Shown here piece by piece: positions 29,046 to 41,494 of a stretch of 64,000 nucleotides of DNA. Below the pieces are notes generated by a model, which was given only the letters and a program-made list of their open reading frames with translations, ran no database searches and was not told where the DNA came from. The stretch covers positions 372,001-436,000 of the forward strand of contig NC_016522.1 of assembly GCF_000236905.1 (NCBI RefSeq), in the 5' to 3' direction. Every line of letters starts with the position of its first letter. Positions within the stretch are counted from its first letter, which is position 1. Origin of the DNA: Tetrapisispora phaffii CBS 4417 (taxonomy: Eukaryota > Ascomycota > Saccharomycetes > Saccharomycetales > Saccharomycetaceae). The translations under genes and the position numbers were made by a program.

Positions 29046-30423
29046 CTATCTATAACACAATTTAGGTAATGGGATATTCCTTTATATATCTTTAGCTGCC
29101 AAATGTCCTCATATCATGTCAGTGTTTGATAAGACTGAGTAAACGATTACAGTGAGACTTTCTAGTTAACCCAGATAATATAAAATACAAGCACCAAAAA
29201 ATAAATAAAAACATCAATTGAATTGGTTCTCAAGATACTGAAGGTTAAATCAATTGTATCGTTTACGTCACAGGCACGATCGATCTATCGTATAAGGAAA
29301 TTAATTGAGAAATTGAACAATATAAAAACTCATCGCAAAACGACAAAAAAAATATTACAATCACGTGACAGTCAAGAAAATGCCATCACGTGAACTTCTT
29401 GAAACTTCGAAAAAAAAAAGAAATCTAAACCCCACCCACCACAGGGTAACACTACCCATTGCCAAATTTGATTTTCTTCAAATTTGGAAAACGGAATAAA
29501 ACGTGCGATTGTTTCACTACCTATAATTAACAAACCCTCCACTTTCTCCCACCTGCCATCTCCGTATATAACGATAGAAATAAGTGTGGCTTTTATTTTT
29601 TCGCTTTTCTGTCCTTTGACTGACTTCTCCATTTTTCCTTTTCCTGAACCGATTGGAGCTTGGAAAATAACTGTGGCACACGCAACAGCAGCGACTCAGT
29701 TTTTAATATGCCACATTAAAAATAAATCATACTATTCGTTTTAAAATTGATTGTTCTAGTACTGAAGGTACATTGTATACATGCAAATAATACCTAGGGA
29801 TGGCTATGAAGTTAAGGAAATGAACTTCGAAACTTAAAGTATTGATGTATTTGATGCAAAAGAAATACCATTATTGTAGATAAAGACATATTGATTGTTC
29901 GTGTAGAAAAAAAAAACGAAGGGCAGGCACTAGATCACACACAATGATGGATGGATGAATCCATTTAAAATAACTTATCATTACCACCATTACTTTTCAG
30001 GAATGTAATTGTATATCTTTGAAACTAAAGTAAATAAAATAATTGTTGCACAAAAGTTTACATTGGTCTTCTTTGGTCAAGGAAGTTTAATCTCAACTCC
30101 AATTCTAAGATCTTGTTAAACAAGTTATTCATTTCTGAAGAATCTCTACATTGTTTCTCTTTGTCTTTTGGTTACTCGCTAGTTTACCAGAATCGATCAT
30201 TCTTGGGAAATGAGTTTTGCTATTTAATAATAGCATATCATAACCATTCCAATCGAAGCGAAGTAATTCTAATGGTGAAACTTAAGGGTATTCATAAAAG
30301 TAAATCCACATATAAATATATAAGGCGAGTGTCTGAATGAGAGAGACGTCCAATACCGATATCTATACATTTTGATTTGAAAGTACTGAGAGCTTCGTTG
30401 CGACTAATTAAGATATTTTGATT
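29046..30423. other. Long divergent intergenic region MRX11 - MET31-like
   Basis: It carries a pair of Cbf1-type TCACGTGA sites and a CCACAG core close by. The frames at 29372-29632 and 29484-29744 on opposite strands overlap these sites and show no family resemblance, so I reject them. No remnant of a lost gene is evident. Confidence 0.6.
29361..29393. promoter_or_regulatory. Paired Cbf1-type TCACGTGA sites
   Basis: Two perfect palindromes TCACGTGA lie at 29361-29368 and 29386-29393, 25 bases apart. They are about 320 bases upstream of MRX11 and about 1 kb upstream of the MET31-like gene. A CCACAG core (CTGTGG on the reverse strand), the Met31/Met32 recognition core, is about 50 bases further on. 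Such Cbf1 plus CTGTGG pairs mark Met4-regulated sulphur-metabolism promoters. Confidence 0.6.
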
Positions 30424-30939
30424 ATGTCCGTTAATGATACTGGAAGAAAAGATGCTAACTTGTTCTATAAAAATGCAATTGAAGCAATTAATTTTATAAG
30501 GGAAAAACCAGAAGATGAGCTAGATCCAGTGATAAAAGAGATATATAAAAGGGTTGAGATTCAAAATGATAAATTACAATCGATTCAAGAACAACCATCG
30601 AGTACAAGCAATAGCATCGCTAGTCACAGCAATATTTCACGTTCAAATAGTATCGATGGGAAGAATAATAAGGGAAATGTAGACAATACTATTAATAATA
30701 TGGTGATTTGTGCGAAGTGTGGGATCACATTTAAAAGGGTTTCTGAATTGAAGAGGCATGAAAAATCCCATTTGCCTATCTTATCAAATATTTGCTCACA
30801 ATGTGGTAAAGGTTTTGCCAGGAAAGATGCATTGAAAAGGCATTATAATACACTCACTTGTAAGAGAAATAGATCGAAATTACTGTATTTAGGAAGTGAA
30901 ATTACAGAATTATTAAATCTTGGGAAAAATATAAGTTAA
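30424..30939 (+). CDS. MET31: MET31/MET32-type zinc-finger regulator
   Basis: The 171-aa protein has two zinc fingers: the first C-x2-C-x12-H-x3-H (about residues 95-115) and the second C-x2-C-x12-H-x5-C (about 122-145), the same unusual C2HC second finger as Met31 and Met32. These proteins bind the CTGTGG element and tether the Met4 activator to sulphur amino-acid genes. S. cerevisiae has two WGD copies, MET31 (YPL038W) and MET32 (YDR253C); the neighbours fit either, so which one this is cannot be settled. The first ATG of the protein is at 30424; an in-frame TTG lies just before. Confidence 0.9.
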   Translation: MSVNDTGRKDANLFYKNAIEAINFIREKPEDELDPVIKEIYKRVEIQNDKLQSIQEQPSSTSNSIASHSNISRSNSIDGKNNKGNVDNTINNMVICAKCGITFKRVSELKRHEKSHLPILSNICSQCGKGFARKDALKRHYNTLTCKRNRSKLLYLGSEITELLNLGKNIS

Positions 30940-31222
30940 CTAAACTCACCGGAATCAAAAAAATGTACAACATGACTTCTAAAAAGCATAAAAGTAACTA
31001 CTAGAACTTTAAAAGGGGAAAAAATAATGTAAATAATCTTTAATATTTTTAATATAGTAATACCTAAATAATATTCTATGTTAGTTTCTTATAATGAAAG
31101 AATAATATCATGAATCAATGATAGACATTTACCAGAAATATTATCACTCTTGTGTGAACAATGTTATATAATGACTTAGTGTTTTTACTTCTTAACAAAA
31201 AGTGTCACAGCATCTATTTATC

Positions 31223-33871
31223 TCATTTCTTCTTGCCAAATAATTTAAACTTCTTTTTCTTTTCAGGTAGTTTTTCATTATCTGACGCTTTATCTGTTTG
31301 GTTATCGTTTTCCAATGAGGCTACAGTTTTATCTAATGCTGGCGGAGTTGTTGATACGCTTAACACAGGAACTGATGCTTGTTGTAGTTTGCTAAAATCA
31401 CTGAATGAATTATTTGCAATGTTGTTATTACTAGAATTGATTGGATTGTGTACAACTGAACTCATAGAAACATTAGGATTGGTATCATTACTGTTTTGAG
31501 GATAATTGGAATCATTATTATTGGAACCTCCACCTATTTGTTGGTTACCGATTATAAACGAATTAGTTTTATTAGATTTTGGCATATTCGTTCTGTTAGC
31601 ATTATTATAGGAATTTGGAGTTTGTGTAAATTGTAAAGGCTGCTGTTGCGGTGGTTGCTGTTGTGATTTTTGTCTTGGTCTACCCTGGTTGGCTAAATTA
31701 GAGGATGAATATGAGGTGATCCTTGGTTGATTTTGTCCATTATTTTGATTTGCCATTCCACTTAAACCGAGACTCGAAGCATGGCCTAATGTTGGCATAG
31801 TACTATTTCTGTTCTTTCTACTAGTTGGTTTAACACCTTGTTGAGAATGTACATTTCCATAATTACCTGGCATACCGTTCATCATGCTACTACCTATCGG
31901 ATCAACAAAATTACCAGATGAGTTGGAGGCACCATACATAGATCTAATTGGTCTGGTATTTACAGGTTGTTGAAGTTGTGTATGCGAAAGTTTTCTGTTT
32001 GCATTATTTGCACCATATAATTGATTGTTTTGACCTTTCATTGGTGCGTTCATTGGCGCGTTCATTGGTACGTTCATTGGTACATTCATTGGTGCGTTCA
32101 TTGGTATGTTCATTGGTGCACTGTTAACTGGTGTAGTCATCATTAAGCGCTGTTGCTGTTGCATGGATCTTCTTTGGAAATCTAATTCACGTTCTTGTAA
32201 CTCAAGTTCTCTTTTCTTCAGTTCTAATTCTTTTTTTTGAATTGAAGGGTCTGGACTAGAAGCTGAAATCTCTTCTAAAGAAGCAGCAGGAGAATTAGAT
32301 TGAGAATAGTTACCATTTCTCGATGGTGGCATCATAGACGTTCTATCTTTGGATAATGTGTGGTCCCTTGTTGGTGAATCATAACTATAAATTGCTAAAT
32401 CTTCGAAATCATTAATTAAAGGTGTGCCAGTCGCCTTATATTGAGTTTCTTTCTTTAGGTTACTGCTGCTAGTATCCTTAGAAAATGAATCATTTGTTTG
32501 ATTTTCTAATCTTTCTAAATGCTCTTTCTGCTGAAGTTGCTGTTGATTTTGTAAGCTTAGCAATTCTGAGATTTCATTCTTATAACTTCTAGATTGATTA
32601 GCTAATTCAGATTTTAACGTAGAAACCTCTCTTTGTAAAACAGTGACTTCATTCTTGTTTTGCAATTCCATATTCTTAGCTATACCGAGTTCCCTATCTT
32701 TTGATGCTAATATTTCGTTTAATTTTGTTATGTCATTTCTTAAATCGTCTCTTTCAATTGATAATTTCTGGATTTTCTCTTTGTTATCATTACTATTGTT
32801 AATTCTCATGAACCATTTAGATTCACCTTTGTTAATTTTTTCATATTGACAAAATACAGAATATAAAAACTCCAAGTATGGAGTTTTGATACCACTATCA
32901 TCAGCAAGTAAAATAGGTTGTAATAATAAAACATCCGTGCTTAAAGATGAAAATACATTAATAAAATTGAAAACTAAACTTGGAATGTCATCTTTTTGCG
33001 GATATAAATTTTCCCAATAGTTGATTAGATTACTTTCGGTACTCATAGAACTTGGCAACTTTGCGCCCATTGCTTTAGAAACAGCGATTAGTTCAGTTAC
33101 TAGTCCAGATATTAGATGTTTGGCTAAAATTTGATTTGTCAATTGCTTTGGAGTTTGTTCATCAAAGATAACCAATAATGGGTCGAAACATATTTTTGGT
33201 AATGCAAAAATCCATTGTTGAGTTAAAAAGTTATTTTCGACAAAATCACATAAATCAATATTATCATGTGGGAATAATTTTTTAAATAATCTTTCAAATG
33301 TTTCTAATAATGTAATGATATTTTTAGTAATATTTGGCATTAGAAGAATTATTTGATTTGGTTTAGTACAACCTAAGTAAAGAGTATTTACTAGTGAATT
33401 GTTGGAATTTGGAAATTGTTTGAACTCATTTGGTGCAACTTCTCTGATATCAAAATCAGTTATGATACTGAAAACGTTCGAAGCAGGAATATCAGTTGAC
33501 ATTCTGATGAATGGTTCCAATTGAATGAAACCACTGCTTTCAATAATAATTTTTGTATTTGAGTTGATAACCGATTTCATTTGACTAGAAATAGAAGATA
33601 TATCTTGTAATGAGTTTGCACTGAAAATAACCATATCAAAAACTAAACTTGAATCATTCAATTCGTCCTTCATAGCTTGCACCGAAGAGAAATGGTTTTT
33701 CATATCTACTTGTTCTCTACCATAATTAAATGTTTCTATTTCAAATAAATTGGAACTAGAGTTATTAATATGAAATAGCTTAATACTCTTCGCTAATTGA
33801 AATCTTGAAGCATATAATAGGACATTTGGATTATTGCAAAAAATCAGTACGTTTAAACTTGATGATGCCAT
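31223..33871 (-). CDS. SVL3: SVL3/PAM1 orthologue
   Basis: The 882-aa protein resembles S. cerevisiae Svl3 (825 aa) and its WGD twin Pam1 (830 aa). The N-terminal 320 residues form a folded domain beginning MASSSLNVLIFCNNPNV, with a dinucleotide-binding-like start. A coiled coil lies at about 385-470, and another helical Glu/Arg-rich stretch at about 545-575. The rest is Asn/Gln/Ser/Pro-rich and disordered, with a tandem PMN-containing repeat, and it ends in a Lys-rich tail (KKKKFKLFGKKK). Svl3 localises to bud neck and tip and affects vacuolar uptake; Pam1 is a pseudohyphal-growth suppressor. The open frame reaches 63 bases further upstream, but the ATG at 33871 starts the conserved sequence. 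PHO85 as neighbour points to SVL3 (YPL032C). Confidence 0.85.
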   Translation of the reverse strand: MASSSLNVLIFCNNPNVLLYASRFQLAKSIKLFHINNSSSNLFEIETFNYGREQVDMKNHFSSVQAMKDELNDSSLVFDMVIFSANSLQDISSISSQMKSVINSNTKIIIESSGFIQLEPFIRMSTDIPASNVFSIITDFDIREVAPNEFKQFPNSNNSLVNTLYLGCTKPNQIILLMPNITKNIITLLETFERLFKKLFPHDNIDLCDFVENNFLTQQWIFALPKICFDPLLVIFDEQTPKQLTNQILAKHLISGLVTELIAVSKAMGAKLPSSMSTESNLINYWENLYPQKDDIPSLVFNFINVFSSLSTDVLLLQPILLADDSGIKTPYLEFLYSVFCQYEKINKGESKWFMRINNSNDNKEKIQKLSIERDDLRNDITKLNEILASKDRELGIAKNMELQNKNEVTVLQREVSTLKSELANQSRSYKNEISELLSLQNQQQLQQKEHLERLENQTNDSFSKDTSSSNLKKETQYKATGTPLINDFEDLAIYSYDSPTRDHTLSKDRTSMMPPSRNGNYSQSNSPAASLEEISASSPDPSIQKKELELKKRELELQERELDFQRRSMQQQQRLMMTTPVNSAPMNIPMNAPMNVPMNVPMNAPMNAPMKGQNNQLYGANNANRKLSHTQLQQPVNTRPIRSMYGASNSSGNFVDPIGSSMMNGMPGNYGNVHSQQGVKPTSRKNRNSTMPTLGHASSLGLSGMANQNNGQNQPRITSYSSSNLANQGRPRQKSQQQPPQQQPLQFTQTPNSYNNANRTNMPKSNKTNSFIIGNQQIGGGSNNNDSNYPQNSNDTNPNVSMSSVVHNPINSSNNNIANNSFSDFSKLQQASVPVLSVSTTPPALDKTVASLENDNQTDKASDNEKLPEKKKKFKLFGKKK
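32038..32120. repeat. 12-bp minisatellite within SVL3
   Basis: Seven imperfect copies of a 12-base unit encode tandem P-M-N-x in the SVL3 protein (copies PMNI, PMNA, PMNV). Copy-to-copy differences are mostly in the last codon. Confidence 0.85.
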
Positions 33872-35047
33872 TTTTGTGGAAGGGAAAAAATGCAAACGTA
33901 TAATTTGTATTAGCGAATGCCAAAGAACAACCAAAAAGATGCTTAGTTCTCTATAATTAGTAGCTCAACCAATTTATTATTGAAACCAAAAATGGTATTG
34001 AAGTTTTAATTAATATGTAAATATAACTATAGCTAAAATAAAACTCAATAAATATAAAAAAATAAGTATAAAAGAATATGAGAAACTAAATTGAAACAAA
34101 ATTATATGTTTAGCAAAAAGAATATATTATGAATCTAATAGATATTATCATGATCTTTATTGTTCTTTGTTATTAAAATGAAGTACATATTATTGTTTTT
34201 ATAAAACTCAATTCTTTAAAAACCGAAATTTTAATAGGAAAGCCATTAAAAGAGAGCTAGAACTCGAGAAAAAATTGGTTTAAAAAAAAACACGAGAACG
34301 AAATTTCGAAAATGAAAAAAAATGAAAAACAACGACAACATAAATTGTAAACAACTTAAATCGTTAAAAGGAAGTAATATGAAGAAAACTTAGTAGATAT
34401 AGAGAACAGGAGAGACACTTACTATGGAAAGAACTATATTCGTGCATTTACTTTTTACATCGATTTATCTTGTACCTTCATTACATACAATCTTGACTGA
34501 TGTGTTTGTACTGTCTTGTATTGTAAGGATTGAATGAACTTTTTGACTGATGTTGAGCCTCGTTGGTTAAATCCCATATAGATTTTAAGATCTTGATGGA
34601 GTAATAAGCTACATTCATATTTTGAAGCAATAAAAATTGAAGGACATATATATGTATATATATAATTGAACTATGTTAGTCTGTTGTTTATTTAATTAGA
34701 GGGCGACAAAAGCTGAATATAATCGTTAAATATTTGTTCGTTCAGATCATTAATCGCAGTGGGCAGTTGGATTCAGTCAACCAAAAAAATGAAGCGTCTT
34801 ACGTAAGGTTTAGGTTCGATTACTTATCACATATTTTAGTCTCTTATTCTTTAGTATGTTGCTTTTGTAGTGAATCATTTTGTAATTATTTAAAAATAAA
34901 ATGTATCGTTTTTACAATTTAGCTCCCTGGAAAGGTAAAATCATGACAAAATCTTAAAATAAAAAATATTTGGCTTCAAATTCATAAAGTACATAGTATT
35001 AAAATATATTACACAAGAAGAAAATATCTAGTTTATAAATTTAAAAT
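33872..35047. other. Intergenic region SVL3-PHO85
   Basis: This is the upstream region of SVL3 and the downstream region of PHO85, both on the minus strand. It is AT-rich, with several A-runs near 34280-34330. The frame at 34734-34922 looks spurious. I see no gene. Confidence 0.55.
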
Positions 35048-35965
35048 TTATTGTTGTTGGTAATATTCCCCAAACCAGGGATGGTGCAATGCCTGTTTGG
35101 CAGTTAATCTTGCATCAGGATTCAATTGTAGTAATCCAGTTACTAAATCAATCACTTGATCATCAACTATCTCCTTAGTATGAGCTTGTAATAATTTTTT
35201 CAAGTCCTTTGGTTCTTTCTTAGGTAAATTTCTATTATATTTTGGTAACGATGTAACAGCTGGCCACAACTGTTCATCAGGAGTCCCCATAATATCAAAA
35301 ATCAATTTCAACTGTTCTTCGTCATTTGTACCTGGGAAGAGAGGTTTACCTGTTATCATTTCAGCCAAGATACAGCCACAAGACCACATATCAATAGAAG
35401 TAGAATATGATCTTGATCCCATCAAGACATCTGGAGCTCTATACCAAAGAGTAACCACTTCAGTAGAAAAAGTGTTTACTGGGATACCAAAAGCACGCGC
35501 TAAACCAAAATCACCTAATTTCAATTGCCCTTTATTATTTATTAATAAATTCTGTGGTTTTAAATCACGATGTAAGATCTTGTTTTCATGACAAAATGTA
35601 ACACCTTCAAATAATTGCCATTGGAAATATTTGACTAAACTTAATTCTAACCCTCTAGTAGAATTACCGGATGTTCTCGAATCCATATAATTCTTTAAAT
35701 CTTTATCCATGTATTCAAAAACTAACGTCAATTTATTTTCAGTATGTATAACATCATATAATCTCACAATATTCTCATGTTTCAATTCTTTCATCAAAGA
35801 AATTTCACGGATAGCAGTCGATGGTGTACCTTCTTCTGAATCCAGTTTGACTTCTTTTAAAGCTACAAATATACCGGTAGTCTTATTCAACCCTTTATAA
35901 ACAGTGGCATAGGTACCGTTACCCAATTTTTCTAATTGCTTAAATTGAGAAGATGATGATGACAT
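35048..35965 (-). CDS. PHO85: PHO85, cyclin-dependent kinase
   Basis: The 305-aa kinase matches Pho85 end to end. The Gly-rich loop [11 protein letters not shown] starts near residue 16, the cyclin-binding PSTAIRE helix near 47, the catalytic HRDLKPQN near 132, and DFGLA near 151. Pho85 pairs with many Pcl cyclins to control phosphate signalling, glycogen and cell-cycle entry. The gene is one continuous frame from ATG, including [14 protein letters not shown]; the S. cerevisiae gene has a short intron after the first few codons, so the intron is missing here. Synteny with SVL3 and TRM44 matches YPL031C. Confidence 0.95.
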   Translation of the reverse strand: MSSSSSQFKQLEKLGNGTYATVYKGLNKTTGIFVALKEVKLDSEEGTPSTAIREISLMKELKHENIVRLYDVIHTENKLTLVFEYMDKDLKNYMDSRTSGNSTRGLELSLVKYFQWQLFEGVTFCHENKILHRDLKPQNLLINNKGQLKLGDFGLARAFGIPVNTFSTEVVTLWYRAPDVLMGSRSYSTSIDMWSCGCILAEMITGKPLFPGTNDEEQLKLIFDIMGTPDEQLWPAVTSLPKYNRNLPKKEPKDLKKLLQAHTKEIVDDQVIDLVTGLLQLNPDARLTAKQALHHPWFGEYYQQQ

Positions 35966-36922
35966 ATTTGGATCACTGTTCTTGATATTGTTATCTGCAA
36001 TTAAAAAGTCCCTCTTGGATACACTGATCTCCCCCTTATAGTAATGTCCAAATCTTCACTAAAATAATTCTATTACCTTTTAAATATAAAATATATTGTC
36101 TTAAATAACAATTATTGATATATATAATAATATATATATCAATATGTTTCTTTTGATGAATTTCAGTTTTTCATTTTTAGTTTGCTTCTCACTGCGCTAA
36201 AGCACTGTTTTTCCTTTCAAGTGAGCCTGTCTATGAACAATGCTAGTATTTACTTAAGGACGAAGGATTTATCAATGATATAGAAATATTTTATCTTAAT
36301 AACAGATCTGTAATATGATTTTAATAGTCTTCTTAAGATGGGAATAACCATTTGTTGTGTGTCCGTAAGCAAAAGAATCATTCTCCTGTTCGATCTTTGA
36401 AAATAGTATGTCGATATTCCATATGATTCATGAATCTATTTATGTTATTTTCTGCAGTTCCAGTATTAACTCGATATCTATCTAGGGTGATAATTACAAA
36501 CTAGTCAAATAACGTTGCTTTTTGCTAACCTAACTCTACTTATTCTTGTACAGTTTTTAATCCATAAGCTTCAATAAAACATCTATGACTGTTATTAATT
36601 ACTGACATGATACCATACTACAATGTTTTTTCTATCTTTACATGAGATTTAGCCGAGAGTTCGAAATTAGTCAATGGGTTTTGACTGTGAGAAATTTCAT
36701 CAAGAGTTTCAACAAATATTAACAGCTGTTTATCAGGATTGTTCGTAGTAGTTGTATTTTTTTGATAATTGAACACTTCGAGACATTAAATTATTCAAAT
36801 TATTTAGTCATAGCAGTGAGAATAATATAAGCTGTTTTTGTATTTACCGGGTCGCCAAAGTTACTGAGTCAACGTGAACGTCAAAGTGAAATCGAATACT
36901 CTAGGATCGGTAAATATCTGCA
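35966..36922. other. Divergent intergenic region PHO85-TRM44
   Basis: It includes a TA-rich perfect inverted repeat at about 36113-36142. No gene, RNA gene or strong regulator site was recognised elsewhere in it. Confidence 0.55.
36113..36142. repeat. TA-rich inverted repeat upstream of PHO85
   Basis: ATTGATATATATA and its exact complement TATATATATCAAT flank a 4-base ATAA spacer, about 150 bases before the PHO85 start. It could extrude as a cruciform or fold in a long leader. Confidence 0.5.
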
Positions 36923-38629
36923 ATGACGGAGTCTAAATCTAAATCACAAAGAGATCAATTTATTACCAAAATAAATGAACCTAGTATTCTGGGTAGCGAG
37001 TGGTACTGTATGTACGAAACTGATACCAAGGTCAACTTTTTAAGAGAACATTTTGAAACTGCTATGATGAACGTTATTCGTGAACCTAATATTAATTCAA
37101 CAGCAGTTTTAAGAGCAGATATTTTGAAGGAGATTAAATATGAAAATAGTAAAACGGATGATAAAATAGATCATAATGAAGAAATAACAATTGACAATAC
37201 TAATAATGAAGACTTTAATATTTCAGTAGCCGATTCAAAACAAACTAATATATTGGATATGGAACTCAGGATTCCACAATTAAGTGAAGAGCTTGATTTT
37301 CATACATTTTTGGGTATTGTAAGGCGTATGGTCCCAAGAAATCCATATAAAGATGCATTGATTAATCAAACTTGTTTAATGATGGAAAGTCCTGTAAGAT
37401 ACCCAGAAAGTTCTTTGGTCATTTACACACCACATCTTGATAAAAAAGATGATTGTCCATTTTATATCCCAGCTGTTAAGAATGTAGCTATTTTGTTCCA
37501 TGAAGAACACCTCTCTGTTCATTATTTATTTTTTAGTGATGAACAAATGAAACAATTGATACAAGATGAATCAGAAAGAATCGTAAGAACAGCTTGGAGA
37601 TTATTACAAACAGCATACAAGCACTCGCGGGGTGTTATGCAAGGTTATGAAAAAAGAGTTAATCATGACCAAGTAGTAGATAAAGTTAAGTTCCAAAATC
37701 AATACATCACAATTAAGAAAAAATACTCACAATTTTTAGTAGAAAATTGGAAAGAATCTACTGACCCAAAAAAGCATGTTTTCGAAGATATCGCTATTGC
37801 AGCATTTTTGCTTGAACTTTGGAATAAGATATATGGTCCTGACTTTAAAAATAAAATGCAATTCAGAGATTTAGGATGCGGCAATGGTGTGCTGTGTTAT
37901 ATTTTAATTGAGGAAGGATGTAAAGGTATTGGTATTGATGCAAGACATCGAAAATCTTGGGCGATGTATCCAACTACTGTTCGGAAATGTCTAAAGGAAC
38001 AAGTAATTGTTCCATCTGTATTATTACGTCCTCATCCAGATCTGAAAAAAAACAACCCATACTTGACGCATAATAATAATCTATTTCCGGTTAAGATGAC
38101 ATCTCAAGATTTAATTGCACCAGCAACAGTCCTTTTTACAAGTGAGGATTTGTTAAACTCTCCGCAAGTTAATGCTACGGAATTTCCAACTGATACCTTT
38201 GTCATTGGTAACCATTCTGATGAATTAACCTGTTGGATTCCACTATTAGGTTACAACTTTATGATTATTCCTTGTTGTTCCCACAATTTCTCTGGTCAAA
38301 AAATTAGATTCAATGTTAGAAAACAACCAAAACCAGATAAGCAAGCTTCGTCTGATAAAAATGCAAGCAGTAGTAAAATATCCAATAGTACATATGCTGG
38401 ATTAGTAGATCATGTTTGTTACATTTCTGAGAAAGTAGGCTGGAAGATAGAAAAGGAAATGTTGCGTATCCCAAGTACTAGAAATGCTGCTATCATAGGT
38501 TACAAAAATGACAAGCTTTCTGAATTTCCAACACAAGAAGTTTATGATATGTTACAAGAAGACGGTGGTCCTTCTGGTTGGATTCATAACACAATGCAAT
38601 TAATGAAAAAAAATCCAAGAAACCATTAG
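36923..38629 (+). CDS. TRM44: TRM44, tRNA(Ser) 2'-O-methyltransferase
   Basis: The 568-aa protein matches Trm44 (567 aa in S. cerevisiae), which methylates the ribose of uridine 44 in tRNA-Ser. The SAM-binding motif I, RDLGCGNGVL, is near residue 315, followed by GIGIDARHRKSW. A conserved PCCSHNFSG motif is near 450, and the C-terminus ends in a basic stretch. The first 140 residues are acidic and less conserved. Synteny with PHO85 and ERG10 matches YPL030W; SUV3, which lies between TRM44 and ERG10 in S. cerevisiae, is absent. Confidence 0.94.
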   Translation: MTESKSKSQRDQFITKINEPSILGSEWYCMYETDTKVNFLREHFETAMMNVIREPNINSTAVLRADILKEIKYENSKTDDKIDHNEEITIDNTNNEDFNISVADSKQTNILDMELRIPQLSEELDFHTFLGIVRRMVPRNPYKDALINQTCLMMESPVRYPESSLVIYTPHLDKKDDCPFYIPAVKNVAILFHEEHLSVHYLFFSDEQMKQLIQDESERIVRTAWRLLQTAYKHSRGVMQGYEKRVNHDQVVDKVKFQNQYITIKKKYSQFLVENWKESTDPKKHVFEDIAIAAFLLELWNKIYGPDFKNKMQFRDLGCGNGVLCYILIEEGCKGIGIDARHRKSWAMYPTTVRKCLKEQVIVPSVLLRPHPDLKKNNPYLTHNNNLFPVKMTSQDLIAPATVLFTSEDLLNSPQVNATEFPTDTFVIGNHSDELTCWIPLLGYNFMIIPCCSHNFSGQKIRFNVRKQPKPDKQASSDKNASSSKISNSTYAGLVDHVCYISEKVGWKIEKEMLRIPSTRNAAIIGYKNDKLSEFPTQEVYDMLQEDGGPSGWIHNTMQLMKKNPRNH

Positions 38630-40961
<2,332 letters not shown>

Positions 40962-41494
40962 ATTTGCTCAAAAATAAATTAACATTAGGTTTTTCAATAA
41001 ACACATAATATTATTCATAATCCACATAGCTCACATAATAAACTATATTTAAGGAAAGTTCGAATACTTTTTAACACTCATTGTTGATATCTCTGCACCA
41101 AGCTAATCACATTAATCAAAACTTGGTTTCATTCTTATTCCCTTTGTTCTTGTTTGTGGGACTTCTTATAGTTTTTAGAATAATATTTCAAAGGTTCCTT
41201 TTATTATCCAGTGCATATACTAGTAAAGTTCTTAAATCTTATTCATTGTAAGTTCTTCAGGAACACTCTGACTCGTTATGTTTTCCTACTTCAAATGCAT
41301 AGTCTTTGAAATGTGAAGGTTGCAAAAAGTTGTAAAATATCGTTGTATTTTATTATTTATGCTTGGTGAATTTTTTTAAGTTATATATATGTATATAAAT
41401 ATATTATCTATATACTTTTATTAATGGAAAAAGAATGGATTTATCTTTTATGATGCGAATGTGTAATGATTATGCTTAATGAATGTAATTTCGT
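40962..41494. other. Convergent intergenic region ERG10-SKS1
   Basis: This is the 3' region of two convergent genes. A TATA-rich stretch lies near 41383-41415. No gene is seen. Confidence 0.55.

Noticed and set aside
29372..29744. Opposing 86-codon frames in the MRX11 - MET31-like region
   Set aside because: Both overlap the Cbf1-type sites and have no resemblance to known proteins.
33872..33934. N-terminal extension of SVL3
   Set aside because: The extra 21 residues are hydrophobic and do not resemble Svl3 or Pam1; the conserved start is MASSSLNVL at 33871.
34801..34830. GGTTCGATTAC resembling a tRNA T-arm
   Set aside because: No acceptor, D- or anticodon stems can be formed around it.
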